Positions 34,479-42,886 of a stretch of 64,000 bases of DNA are shown one piece after another; the stretch's first letter is position 1; every line of letters begins with the position of its first letter. This DNA comes from Oscillospiraceae bacterium. Lineage in GTDB: Bacteria; Bacillota; Clostridia; Oscillospirales; Ruminococcaceae. A model generated the notes under the pieces. That model did no database searches. It saw nothing but the letters and a program-made list of their open reading frames with translations, and was not told where the DNA came from. The stretch is from assembly GCA_018110925.1 (NCBI GenBank), contig JAGAZJ010000007.1:59773-123772 (forward strand), written 5' to 3'. The position numbers and the translations under genes were made by a program.

Positions 34479-35885
34479 TCAGCCGATAGCACCTATCATC
34501 TCAAGCCTTATGAGATTATTCATCTCAACCGCATATTCAAGCGGCAGTTCCTTGGAAACACTGTCTGCAAAGCCGCTTACTATGAGCGCCTTTGCTTCGT
34601 CTTCGGAAAGACCTCTTGACATGAGATAGAATACAGTTTCGTCGGATATGCGTCCTATCTTTGCCTCATGACCCACGTCGCACTCGGATGTGCGTATGTC
34701 CATAGCAGGGATAGTGTCTGAGCGTGACTCGGAATCGAGCATCAGGGATGTGCAGGAAACTGCGCACTTGCTTCCCTTTGCGTTGGGAGCGACATATACG
34801 GAGCTTCTGAATGTGTTCACTCCGCCGCCCTTTGAAATGGAGCGTGTATTCACATACGATGATGTGTTGGGCGCTCTGTGGGCTACCTTGCAGCCCGTGT
34901 CAAGGTTCTGGTCGGTGTTTGCAAAGGCTATGCCCGTGAAGTCCGAGCGTGCGCCCTCTCCCACAAGGTCACTGGTGGGATAGAGGTAGGATATGTGCGA
35001 GCCGAAGGAGCCGGATATCCATTCGATAGAGCCGCCCTCCTCAACTCTTGCAACCTTTGTGTTGAGGTTGTACATATTTTTTGACCAGTTCTCAATGGTG
35101 GAATAGCGGCAGCGTGCGCCCTTCTTCACATATATCTCCACCGCACCTGCGTGCAGATTGGCAACGTTGTACTTGGGAGCGGAGCAGCCCTCGATGAAGT
35201 GCAGGTCTGCACCCTCGTCAACGATGATGAGCGTGTGCTCGAACTGTCCTGCGCCCGGTGCATTGAGCCTGAAGTATGACTGCAGGGGGATGGCTACCTT
35301 AACGCCCTTGGGAACATATACGAATGAACCGCCGGACCATACCGCACCGTGGAGCGCAGCGAACTTGTGCATCGTGGGTGGGATGAGCTTCATGAAGTGC
35401 TCACGCACCATGTCGCCGTATTCGCCCTTGACGGCACTTTCAAAATCGGTGTATATGACACCCTGTTCCTCAACGTCCTTTCTGACGTTGTGGTAAACAA
35501 GCTCGGAATCGTACTGAGCGCCCACGCCCGCAAGGGACTTGACCTCAGCCTGAGGGATGCCCAGCTTCTCAAATGTGTCCTTTATCTCATCGGGTACGTC
35601 CTTCCAGTCGGTCTTCATATCCGTGTTGGGGCGTACATATGTAACTATCTCGTCCATGTTGAGGCCGCTTATATCGGGACCCCAGTCGGGAACGGGTATC
35701 TCATTGTAGAGCTTGAGAGACTTCAGCCTGAACTCACGCACCCATTCGGGATCTCCCTTTTCCTCGGAGAGCTTGAGCACTATCTCCTCGGTAAGACCGT
35801 TCTCTATGCGGTATGCGTCCTTGTCCTCATTGCGGAAGTCATACATACTCCTGTCAATGTCTGCGACCTGTGTTTTTTCCTTCAT
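34479..35885 (-). CDS. sufB: Fe-S cluster assembly protein SufB
   Basis: 468 residues, the normal size. Highly conserved runs: VAIPLQSYFRLN, GQFEHTLIIVDEGADLHFIEGCSAP (with the conserved Cys), CRYSTIENWSKNMYNLNTKVA, SYLYPTSDLVGEGARSDF and the final GHEAKIGRISDETVFYLMSRG. SufB is the scaffold where the cluster is first built. Eleven bases separate it from sufC and 19 from sufD. Confidence 0.96.
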   Translation of the reverse strand: MKEKTQVADIDRSMYDFRNEDKDAYRIENGLTEEIVLKLSEEKGDPEWVREFRLKSLKLYNEIPVPDWGPDISGLNMDEIVTYVRPNTDMKTDWKDVPDEIKDTFEKLGIPQAEVKSLAGVGAQYDSELVYHNVRKDVEEQGVIYTDFESAVKGEYGDMVREHFMKLIPPTMHKFAALHGAVWSGGSFVYVPKGVKVAIPLQSYFRLNAPGAGQFEHTLIIVDEGADLHFIEGCSAPKYNVANLHAGAVEIYVKKGARCRYSTIENWSKNMYNLNTKVARVEEGGSIEWISGSFGSHISYLYPTSDLVGEGARSDFTGIAFANTDQNLDTGCKVAHRAPNTSSYVNTRSISKGGGVNTFRSSVYVAPNAKGSKCAVSCTSLMLDSESRSDTIPAMDIRTSECDVGHEAKIGRISDETVFYLMSRGLSEDEAKALIVSGFADSVSKELPLEYAVEMNNLIRLEMIGAIG

Positions 35886-35895
35886 GAGCCGCTCC

Positions 35896-36636
35896 TTACT
35901 TCACGAACTGCTCAAAGCCGTTCTCATTGATGTTGTCAACAAGCTCTCTGCCGCCCTCGCAGGCATTCTTGCCGTCCACGATGACGTGTACCCTGTCAAC
36001 ATCGAGCGCTTCAAGTATCTTCGTGCTGTGGGTGATTATGAGAAGAGCACCGCCGACATCCTTCTTGTATGCCTCTATACCTGCGGACACAGTGCGCACT
36101 GCGTCAACGTCGAGACCTGAGTCGGTCTCGTCAAGTATGGCAAGAGAGGGGCGGAGCATGAGGAGCTGGAGTATCTCAGCCTTTTTCTTCTCACCGCCGG
36201 AGAAGCCTACGTTAAGGTCTCTCTCCGCATAGGAAGGATCCATGTCAAGAGCCTCCATTGCTTTGGCGAGCTTCTTTTTGAAGTCCCAGAGACGTATCCT
36301 CTCGCCCGTTACCTGCTCAAGAGCGTTTCTGATGAACGACGAGAGCGTTACGCCGGGCACTTCGACAGGGTTCTGGAAGGACAGGAATATGCCCTTCTTG
36401 GCGATCTTATCCGTCGACTCCTCGGTGATGTCCTCACCGTCAAAGCTTACCGTTCCGTCTGTCTTTTCGTATTCGGGGCTGCCCATTATCGCAAAACCTA
36501 GGGTGGACTTACCCGCACCGTTTGGACCCATGATAACGTGGGTCTCTCCTGCTCCGACCGAAAGGTCGATGCCGTGCAGGATCTCCTTGTCCTCCACGCT
36601 GACTTTCAGTCCCTTTATTTCAAGCAAAGCCATAAA
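35896..36636 (-). CDS. sufC: Fe-S assembly ATPase SufC
   Basis: 246 residues, ABC-type ATPase: Walker A GPNGAGKST, Q-loop SFQNPVEVPGV, signature FSGGEKKKAEILQ, Walker B LAILDETDSGLDVDA, switch His in ITHS. Start at 36636 is behind GGAGG and gives the normal MALLEIKGLKVSV beginning. It heads the suf operon; a promoter and a Fur-like box lie upstream. Confidence 0.96.
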   Translation of the reverse strand, partial: FMALLEIKGLKVSVEDKEILHGIDLSVGAGETHVIMGPNGAGKSTLGFAIMGSPEYEKTDGTVSFDGEDITEESTDKIAKKGIFLSFQNPVEVPGVTLSSFIRNALEQVTGERIRLWDFKKKLAKAMEALDMDPSYAERDLNVGFSGGEKKKAEILQLLMLRPSLAILDETDSGLDVDAVRTVSAGIEAYKKDVGGALLIITHSTKILEALDVDRVHVIVDGKNACEGGRELVDNINENGFEQFVK

Positions 36637-36688
36637 AAAACCTCCATTATCCGCATATAGCGGAACTGTGCAGTTATTCTGCACTATA

Positions 36689-36717
36689 ATTATACACCAT
36701 TTGAGTGCATATTACAA
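36689..36717 (-). promoter_or_regulatory. suf operon promoter
   Basis: Leftward TTGTAA (36717-36712), 17 bases, TATAAT (36694-36689). The -35 box is weak, which fits a regulated promoter. Confidence 0.55.
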
Positions 36718-36725
36718 TTAGCAAA

Positions 36726-36740
36726 TGATAACGATTATTA
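36726..36740. promoter_or_regulatory. Fur-like box upstream of the suf promoter
   Basis: TGATAACGATTATTA matches the 7-1-7 Fur motif TGATAAT-N-ATTATCA at 12 of 14 positions. It ends 9 bases upstream of the suf -35 box. Whether it represses or has another role cannot be told. Confidence 0.45.
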
Positions 36741-36861
36741 TTTTTGCAGACCGTCGTAATTGGTAATTACAAACAATTGATTTATGCAATATGCACAATT
36801 GTCGTATGATTATTTGCGCATATGTACAACCGTGATATTTATTGCCGCAAGTCCGCTGTAT

Positions 36862-37983
36862 TCATATCTCGCTGAAATTTCCGAGAAAGCGGAAATAGCT
36901 CAGTGATGAGCCGAGATCGTCAAGGAGCGTGACCACCTTGCGGTTTGTGTACGAGCCCTCAAAATCAAGGAAGAACTGTACGTCAAAATCCTTCCCCGCC
37001 ACGGGCATACTTACGATCTTTGTGAGGTTGAGACCGTTCACGGCGAATTTGGTCAGTGTCCTGTAAAGTCCGCCGGGGGTGTGGGGCGCTGTGAACGACA
37101 CCGCTATGGTGTCAGCGCCGTCGGGGGACGCAAATTCCTTTGAGAAGCAGATAAATCTTGTGAAATTGGGGTAGGCGTTGGCTACCTTTTCATCTATGAT
37201 CTCAAGCCCCAGTCGCTGTGCACAGTCCGTTGAGCATATGCAGGCTATGTCCTCGGTGGAGTTTTTCACCATTTCTGCGGCAAGGGCGGTGTTGGCATAG
37301 TCCATGGGGGTGAGCCCATGCGCCTTTATGTAGTCTGAGCACTGGGCGAGGGCTTCCTTTTTGGAAAACACCTTTGTGACCGCATCTCTGTCCGTGCCGG
37401 GCTTTGCGGCAAGACAATGGGTTATCTCCACACGGATGACGCTGTTTATATACAGCTCGTTCTTTGCCAGCAGGGAATAAGTCTCCTCTATCGTGCCGAC
37501 GGTGGAATTCTCAAGGGGCAGTATGCCGAAATCGGCACGTCCGCTCTCAACAAGACCCACCACGTCCGAGAAGCTCGTCATGAAGCGTATGGGCTTATCC
37601 TTGCCGAACTGCTTTATGCACGCTGCTTCGGAATAAGCTCCCGATGTGCCCTGGCACGCTATCACCTCTGCCCTGCCCGGTTCAAATGCCTTGGGCACCT
37701 GATAGCGCTTGCCCCTTGTCAGCTCCTCCGCCTGAAGACACTTGCTTATGTCCATAAGGCTCGAGAACAGCACCGCTGAGGCGTCTGACAGCCAATAGGG
37801 AGAGTTGATCCTGACATTGTTTATTATTTCTTTTTCTCTGCCCTCCTGATATACGGGCAGACCGTTTTCGCTTTTGTATACTGCGATGTCCCTGCATATC
37901 TCCATCCTCTTTTCAAAGAGGGCGAGCATCTGCATATCTATATCGTTTATCTCACTGCGCAGAGCGCTCAGATCAAGCTCCAT
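36862..37983 (-). CDS. pheA: Bifunctional chorismate mutase / prephenate dehydratase
   Basis: 373 residues. An AroQ-type chorismate mutase domain (about 1-90: LRSEINDIDMQMLALFEKRMEICRDIAVYK) is fused to prephenate dehydratase (about 105-285: ACQGTSGAYSEAAC, FGILPLENSTVGTI, YANTALAAEMV, NFTRFICFSKE) and a C-terminal ACT domain (about 290-373: HTPGGLYRTLTKFAVNGLNLTKIVSMP). It makes phenylpyruvate for phenylalanine synthesis and should be feedback-inhibited by phenylalanine through the ACT domain. It lies 15 bases downstream of the topoisomerase gene, so probably in its transcript. Confidence 0.95.
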   Translation of the reverse strand: MELDLSALRSEINDIDMQMLALFEKRMEICRDIAVYKSENGLPVYQEGREKEIINNVRINSPYWLSDASAVLFSSLMDISKCLQAEELTRGKRYQVPKAFEPGRAEVIACQGTSGAYSEAACIKQFGKDKPIRFMTSFSDVVGLVESGRADFGILPLENSTVGTIEETYSLLAKNELYINSVIRVEITHCLAAKPGTDRDAVTKVFSKKEALAQCSDYIKAHGLTPMDYANTALAAEMVKNSTEDIACICSTDCAQRLGLEIIDEKVANAYPNFTRFICFSKEFASPDGADTIAVSFTAPHTPGGLYRTLTKFAVNGLNLTKIVSMPVAGKDFDVQFFLDFEGSYTNRKVVTLLDDLGSSLSYFRFLGNFSEI

Positions 37984-37998
37984 ACTATCTCCTTCATG

Positions 37999-39975
37999 TC
38001 AGGACAGGTCTGCAAGCTCTATGTATGTGCCTGCATTGTCCGCTATGTAGTCCTTTCTGCCCTGTAAGTCGTCACCCAGCAGCAGGTCAAACATCTTTGA
38101 TGTTTCCTCTGCCTCGGAGGGCATCACTTTTATGAGCCGCCTTGTATCCGGGTTCATCGTCGTGAGGGACATCATTTCGGGGTCGTTCTCACCGAGACCC
38201 TTAGAACGGTCTATCTTGCATTTCTGACCGTCTATCTTTGCAAGTATCTCTGCCTTTTCCTTCTCGGTGTAGGCAAAATAGGTCATATCCTTGGTGGTTA
38301 TCTCAAACAGCGGTGACTCCGCTATATAAACGTATCCCTGCTCGATGAGGGTGGGTGTGAGACGGTAGAGCATGGTCAGCACCAGCGTGCGTATCTGATA
38401 TCCGTCAACATCCGCATCGGTACATATTATGACCTTGTTCCAGCGGAAGTTGTCGAGAGAGAATGTCGCCAGCTCCTTGTTTGCCTTGCTTTTTACCTCA
38501 ACACCGCATCCCAGCACCTTTAAGAGGTCTGTGATTATGTCGCTCTTGAATATTCTCTCATAGTCTGCTTTGAGACAGTTGAGTATCTTGCCCCTTATGG
38601 GTATGATAGCCTGAAACTCCGCATTCCGTGCGGTCTTGCATGAGCCGAGAGCCGAGTCGCCCTCAACTATGTATATCTCACGTCTGCTCCTGTCCCTTGT
38701 GCGGCAGTCAACGAATTTTTCCACCATATTCGCAAGGTCTATCTGCTTTGTGAGGGTGTTCTTGGTGTTCTGCCTTATCCTCTCCGCTGATTCACGGCTC
38801 TTTTTGTTTATGAGTATCTGATCGCATATCTTCTGTGCGTCGGCAGGGTTCTCTATGAAATAGACCTCAAGCTGATGCTTCAGGAAATCCGTCATGTTTT
38901 CCTGAATGGACTTGTTGTTTATGGCTTTCTTGGTCTGGTTCTCATATGATGTGAATGATGAGAAGGTCGCGGATATGAGCACGAGGCTGTCCAGCACATC
39001 GGCAACGGTGACGCTCTTCTCGTTTTTCTGATACTTGTTGTTTGATTTGAGATATCCGTCTATTACGGAGCGGAATGCGGACTGTACCGCCTTCTGCGGC
39101 GAGCCGTCGTGGGTAAGCTCACTGGAATTGTGATAGTATTCCTGGAATGCTTCCTTGTTCGTGAATGAGAACGCAACGGACAGCTTCATCTTGTATTCGG
39201 GGCGGTCATCGGCATCCCTGCCCATTCTCTCGGTGGAGCAGGTGTATATGTCGGTTATCCTGTCCTCCCCCACAAGCTCGCTGAGATAGTCCTGTATTCC
39301 GTTCTCGTAATAGAACTCGGTCTCATCGAACTTGCCTGCCGATGTCTCACAGCGGAACACAAAGGTTATCTTGGGATTCACCACCGCCTGCTTCTTGAGG
39401 GTCTCCTCAAAATACTCACGGGGGATGTCAATATCCGTGAATACTTCTGTATCAGGCTTCCAGCGTTGTATCGTGCCTGTGCGCCTGCCCTTGTAGGGTT
39501 CTTTTTTCAGACCGCCGACGTTTTTGCCCTTCTCAAAGTGAAGTTCGTATTTGAAGCCGTCACGGTATACCGTGACATCCATATATTCCGATGCGTACTG
39601 TGTGGCGCACGCACCGAGACCGTTCAGACCGAGGGAGAATTCATAGTCGCTGTTGTCGTATTTGCCGCCTGCGTACATCTCGCAGTAGACCAGCTCCCAG
39701 TTATACCTCTGCTCGGTATTGTTGAAGTCAACAGGGCATCCTCTGCCGAAGTCCTCCACCTCGACGGAATGATCGAGAAAGCGGGTGACTATTATCTTGT
39801 CACCGTTGCCGTCTCTGGCTTCATCTATCGAGTTTGAGACTATCTCAAATACAGAGTGCTTGCAGCCCTCCAGGTCGTCCGACCCGAATATTACCGCAGG
39901 GCGCTTTCTTACTCTTTCTTCGCCCTTGAGCAGAACTATGCTCTCATCGTTATAGCTGTTCTTTTTTCTTGGCAT
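37999..39975 (-). CDS. Type IIA topoisomerase subunit B (ParE/GyrB paralogue)
   Basis: 658 residues. GHKL ATPase domain with EIVSNSIDEARDG and GLNGLGACATQYAS, transducer, and TOPRIM with EGDSALGSCK (catalytic Glu) and TDADVDGYQIRTL (DxD; Tyr instead of the usual Ala-His after DG), then the SKGLGENDPEMM Gyr-B C-terminal block. It is clearly type IIA subunit B. The diverged motifs suggest the ParE-like copy rather than housekeeping GyrB. No subunit A gene is adjacent, though parE and parC are often paired. A TTGACT-17-TATAAT promoter precedes it. Confidence 0.9.
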   Translation of the reverse strand: MPRKKNSYNDESIVLLKGEERVRKRPAVIFGSDDLEGCKHSVFEIVSNSIDEARDGNGDKIIVTRFLDHSVEVEDFGRGCPVDFNNTEQRYNWELVYCEMYAGGKYDNSDYEFSLGLNGLGACATQYASEYMDVTVYRDGFKYELHFEKGKNVGGLKKEPYKGRRTGTIQRWKPDTEVFTDIDIPREYFEETLKKQAVVNPKITFVFRCETSAGKFDETEFYYENGIQDYLSELVGEDRITDIYTCSTERMGRDADDRPEYKMKLSVAFSFTNKEAFQEYYHNSSELTHDGSPQKAVQSAFRSVIDGYLKSNNKYQKNEKSVTVADVLDSLVLISATFSSFTSYENQTKKAINNKSIQENMTDFLKHQLEVYFIENPADAQKICDQILINKKSRESAERIRQNTKNTLTKQIDLANMVEKFVDCRTRDRSRREIYIVEGDSALGSCKTARNAEFQAIIPIRGKILNCLKADYERIFKSDIITDLLKVLGCGVEVKSKANKELATFSLDNFRWNKVIICTDADVDGYQIRTLVLTMLYRLTPTLIEQGYVYIAESPLFEITTKDMTYFAYTEKEKAEILAKIDGQKCKIDRSKGLGENDPEMMSLTTMNPDTRRLIKVMPSEAEETSKMFDLLLGDDLQGRKDYIADNAGTYIELADLS

Positions 39976-40013
39976 ACTTCTCCCTTTCTTTCACAAACAA
40001 AAAACCAAATTAC

Positions 40014-40042
40014 ATTATACAACATACATACCGAAAAGTCAA
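40014..40042 (-). promoter_or_regulatory. Promoter of the topoisomerase-pheA transcript
   Basis: Leftward TTGACT (40042-40037), 17 bases, TATAAT (40019-40014). Confidence 0.65.
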
Positions 40043-40115
40043 TCTTTTTTTCATCCGCATTACAGCGTCCGTTACTGACATCATAAACTGTTACCGCATT
40101 GACACTGATTTGTAG

Positions 40116-40144
40116 TTGATTTTTACATCACTTTGCGCTACAAT
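40116..40144 (+). promoter_or_regulatory. Promoter of the 307-residue membrane protein gene
   Basis: TTGATT, 17 bases, TACAAT, about 40 bases before the start codon. Confidence 0.55.
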
Positions 40145-40183
40145 GTAAATTGAATGAATATGTCCCCAAAAAGGAGAGTGTAT

Positions 40184-41107
40184 ATGGACAAGGTCATGAA
40201 AGTCCTGAACAACAGGTGGTTTCAGGCGTTCGTCAGCCTGCTCGGCATTGCATACACCGCCATGCTGCTGTATTTTGACTACATCGTATTTTTCTATAAC
40301 ATAGAGTATACTGACAGAAAGACATTTGCCATACTCGCATCCGTATTCTCGGTGCTTGTCTGCCTGCTGGATCTCTATACGAGACATTCGCCCATAACGT
40401 GCATACTGGCTATGATAAATATGCCCGCATTCCTGCCGCTGCTGCTGCTCGACTGGGGCAACTGGCCGCTTCTCGTCCCTGCTTTCATAGTGACGCTGTT
40501 CGGCTTTTTCTGTTGCCATATGAACGAAACGGCAAAGACGATTTTCGGCACTATATTCCTGCTTCTGTATATCCTCGGCGGAATAGCTTTCTTCCTTGTG
40601 ATGAAGGTGTTCAGGGTCAATACCGTTGACACGCTCATAGAGCAGGGCGTATCCCCCTCGGGAGCTTTCAGGTACTATGTTCTCGACGTTCAGAACAAGT
40701 CCACGGGCAAGAAGTGCGTATATATCCAGCCAAACACACTTGATGAGGATAAGGGCTTCATAAAGCTCAACACCACTATCAAGAAGCTGGTGAAGCAGCA
40801 GAGCAATCCCGTGGAGTTTGACTGCGAGTGGAGCGGCACCAAGATGATAATAAACGGCGAGGAGTATTTTGACGAGCTGAGATATATCTCCGAACAGAAC
40901 GGTCAGGCAGTCTATGACATAGCCGACAGGGGCTGGAACTACACCTTCTTCTCAATAGATTACCCGATATTCACCACTATCGAGAACATCAAGGGCAAGC
41001 TGGACAAACTATACGACAAGAGGGAGGAGACTACCGTATCAGAGACCGTATCCGACGACAGCTCCGACAAGTCGGATGAGCCTGCCGATGACAGCCCGGA
41101 GGAGTAA
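40184..41107 (+). CDS. Membrane protein with soluble C-terminal domain, unknown function
   Basis: 307 residues. Four hydrophobic segments fill the first 140 residues (FQAFVSLLGIAYTAMLLYF, FAILASVFSVLVCLLDLY, two more around PLLLLDWGNWPLLVPAFIV and IFLLLYILGGIAFFLVM). A domain of about 120 residues follows (RYYVLDVQNKSTGKKCVYIQP, DCEWSGTKMIINGEEY), and the end is an acidic Ser/Asp/Glu tail. The start has an AAGGAG site. I do not recognise it. It stands alone on its own promoter between the topoisomerase and rpsU. Confidence 0.7.
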   Translation: MDKVMKVLNNRWFQAFVSLLGIAYTAMLLYFDYIVFFYNIEYTDRKTFAILASVFSVLVCLLDLYTRHSPITCILAMINMPAFLPLLLLDWGNWPLLVPAFIVTLFGFFCCHMNETAKTIFGTIFLLLYILGGIAFFLVMKVFRVNTVDTLIEQGVSPSGAFRYYVLDVQNKSTGKKCVYIQPNTLDEDKGFIKLNTTIKKLVKQQSNPVEFDCEWSGTKMIINGEEYFDELRYISEQNGQAVYDIADRGWNYTFFSIDYPIFTTIENIKGKLDKLYDKREETTVSETVSDDSSDKSDEPADDSPEE

Positions 41108-41165
41108 TTATCTCTTTTACACAAAAAAGATGCTGAAATTTTGTATTTAAATTCTGTCGGCACGC

Positions 41166-41194
41166 TTGACAAATTTGTAAAATAATTGTATAAT
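41166..41194 (+). promoter_or_regulatory. rpsU promoter
   Basis: Perfect consensus TTGACA, 17 bases, TATAAT. It produces a leader of about 140 bases before rpsU. Confidence 0.75.
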
Positions 41195-41199
41195 ATATG

Positions 41200-41342
41200 A
41201 GTTATATCATTTCGCTCCGATACAGATATATGGTGCGGATGCTATGATACGGGCAGTGCCCGTCGCTTTTGGAGAGACACGGATGTGTCTTTTCGGGGTA
41301 GAATCCTCTGCTCTTTATAAGCAGCAAAGGGAGGGAACAGTA
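41200..41342 (+). promoter_or_regulatory. Structured 5' leader of rpsU
   Basis: Three small hairpins in a row: ACGGGC/GCCCGT (41249-41263), AGACAC/GTGTCT followed by TTTTC (41275-41290), and CTGCT/AGCAG (41308-41324), the last ending just before the AGGGAGGG ribosome site. Ribosomal protein leaders often bind their own product or attenuate; no known leader class was recognised. Confidence 0.5.
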
Positions 41343-41516
41343 ATGGCAGAAGTTCGTGTTAGAAACAACGAATCTTTGGATGCGGCTCTCAAGCGCTTCA
41401 AGAGAGATTGCGCAAGAGACGGCGTTATCGCTGAGGTCCGCAAGAGAGAGCACTATGAGAAGCCTTCGGTTAAGCGCAAGAAGAAGTCTGAGGCTGCTCG
41501 TAAGCGCAAGTATTGA
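41343..41516 (+). CDS. rpsU: 30S ribosomal protein S21
   Basis: 57 residues, the expected size. Starts [20 protein letters not shown] and ends in the lysine/arginine-rich tail typical of S21 ([14 protein letters not shown]). S21 sits near the anti-Shine-Dalgarno end of 16S rRNA and helps initiation. In many Firmicutes it is followed by a yqeY gene; here a terminator and a CE2 esterase follow. Confidence 0.97.
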   Translation: MAEVRVRNNESLDAALKRFKRDCARDGVIAEVRKREHYEKPSVKRKKKSEAARKRKY

Positions 41517-41525
41517 TAAACTTTT

Positions 41526-41551
41526 ATCGGGTTGTCGCATGACAGCCCGAT
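41526..41551 (+). terminator. Terminator-like hairpin after rpsU
   Basis: ATCGGGTTGTC pairs with GACAGCCCGAT over a GCAT loop (one G-U pair), followed by ATTTGTAT. The weak T tract may allow read-through into the esterase gene. Confidence 0.65.
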
Positions 41552-41580
41552 ATTTGTATATGTATGAAAGGATGAAGAGT

Positions 41581-42732
41581 ATGAAGATATTTCCAACGAT
41601 ACTGCTTGTCGTTTCCCTGATGCTGTCGGGATGCACTCCCACGGGCAGCACTGCACCCGACACACATACCGGGGCTCAGACTGAAGCTGAGACAAAGGCG
41701 ATCTCGGAGTTGAAGCCCCTCGGCAGGACATACGAGGAGAACGGCACTCTCTGGCTCGGCTTTTCGGGGAGCGGTGCGGAATTCACATTCAAGGGAAAGA
41801 AACTGTCGGTCACCATCGCAGGCGACTCTACCGCCGAGGGCGGAGATGAGAACTCACAGGCAAGGATAGCCATATTCGTGAACGGTGAAAGACAGACCGA
41901 CGATATGATAAACGAGAGCGAGAAGGTCTATCAGGTCATAGATGAAAGCACAGAGCAGACTGCGGATATACGCATCGTGAAGCTGTCGGAATCGGCAAAT
42001 TCACTGTGCGGAATAAAGTCAGTGGACTGTGACGGAACAATATCCCCTGCCCTGGAAAGAGCTATGAAGATAGAATTCATAGGCGACTCCATTACCTGCG
42101 GCTACGGTGTTGATGATGAGGTCAAGGAGCATCATTTCTCAACAAAGACTGAGGACTGCACAAAGGCATATGCCGTAAAGACCGCGGAAAAGCTGGATGC
42201 GGATTACAGCCTTGTATCCCTCAGCGGTCACGGCATCATATCGGGATACAGCGACGGCAAGGTTCAGCAGAAAAATCAGGTCATGTCCAGATACTATGAC
42301 AAGTTCGGATTTTCCTACGGCACTTTTGGGAACAGTCAGAAGGCGTTCTCAGTGCCCTGGGATCACAGCTCCTTTGAGCCCGATGTCATTGTGATAAACC
42401 TCGGCACTAACGATGCGAGCTGGTGCAAGCAGGAGGAGGACAGGCTGGACAGCTTCACCGAAAAGTACAGGGAGTTTCTTGCTCATCTGCGTGAGGTGCA
42501 TCCCGATGCGAAGATAGTGTGTACTCTCGGCATAATGGGGGAAGACCTCTATCCGTGGATAGAGCTGGCAGTACAGCAATACACCGAAGAAACGGGCGAC
42601 AAGAACGTTTATACCATGAAGTTTGACCAGCAGGATATGAACGACGGGATCGCCGCAGACTGGCATCCGTCCGAAAAGACGCATGAAAAGGCGGCTGAGA
42701 AGCTGGCAGGCTTTATAAAAGAGATAAGCTGA
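41581..42732 (+). CDS. CE2-type acetyl (xylan) esterase lipoprotein
   Basis: 383 residues. Lipobox LMLSGC (Cys18), a Thr-rich linker, then the two-domain CE2 fold: an N-terminal jelly-roll (about 45-155; LWLGFSGSGAEFTFKGKKLSV) and an SGNH hydrolase (about 162-383) with nucleophile Ser170 in EFIGDSITCGYG, NLGTNDASW, and the catalytic His of ADWHPSEKTH. CE2 enzymes take acetyl groups from xylan, glucomannan or oligosaccharides. As a lipoprotein it acts on the cell surface. It may be partly transcribed through the rpsU terminator. Confidence 0.88.
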   Translation: MKIFPTILLVVSLMLSGCTPTGSTAPDTHTGAQTEAETKAISELKPLGRTYEENGTLWLGFSGSGAEFTFKGKKLSVTIAGDSTAEGGDENSQARIAIFVNGERQTDDMINESEKVYQVIDESTEQTADIRIVKLSESANSLCGIKSVDCDGTISPALERAMKIEFIGDSITCGYGVDDEVKEHHFSTKTEDCTKAYAVKTAEKLDADYSLVSLSGHGIISGYSDGKVQQKNQVMSRYYDKFGFSYGTFGNSQKAFSVPWDHSSFEPDVIVINLGTNDASWCKQEEDRLDSFTEKYREFLAHLREVHPDAKIVCTLGIMGEDLYPWIELAVQQYTEETGDKNVYTMKFDQQDMNDGIAADWHPSEKTHEKAAEKLAGFIKEIS

Positions 42733-42788
42733 TCCCGTCAATGAGGATACACAGCCCCATACACCGGGCTGTACGGTAAGGCATGAAA

Positions 42789-42833
42789 TGCCCCGGCGAT
42801 CGCATACCTCTGCGGTGTGCGGTCGTCGGGGCA
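42789..42833. terminator. Long bidirectional terminator hairpin
   Basis: TGCCCCGGCGATCGCATACC pairs imperfectly with GGTGTGCGGTCGTCGGGGCA over a TCTGC loop. A shorter hairpin, ACAGCCC/GGGCTGT, lies at 42750-42772. The pair separates the convergent CE2 and solute-binding-protein genes. Confidence 0.65.
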
Positions 42834-42886
42834 AGGTTGTCCGTACTGATAGTCCGGCTATTATCGGGCTTTACGGAATGTCGTTA

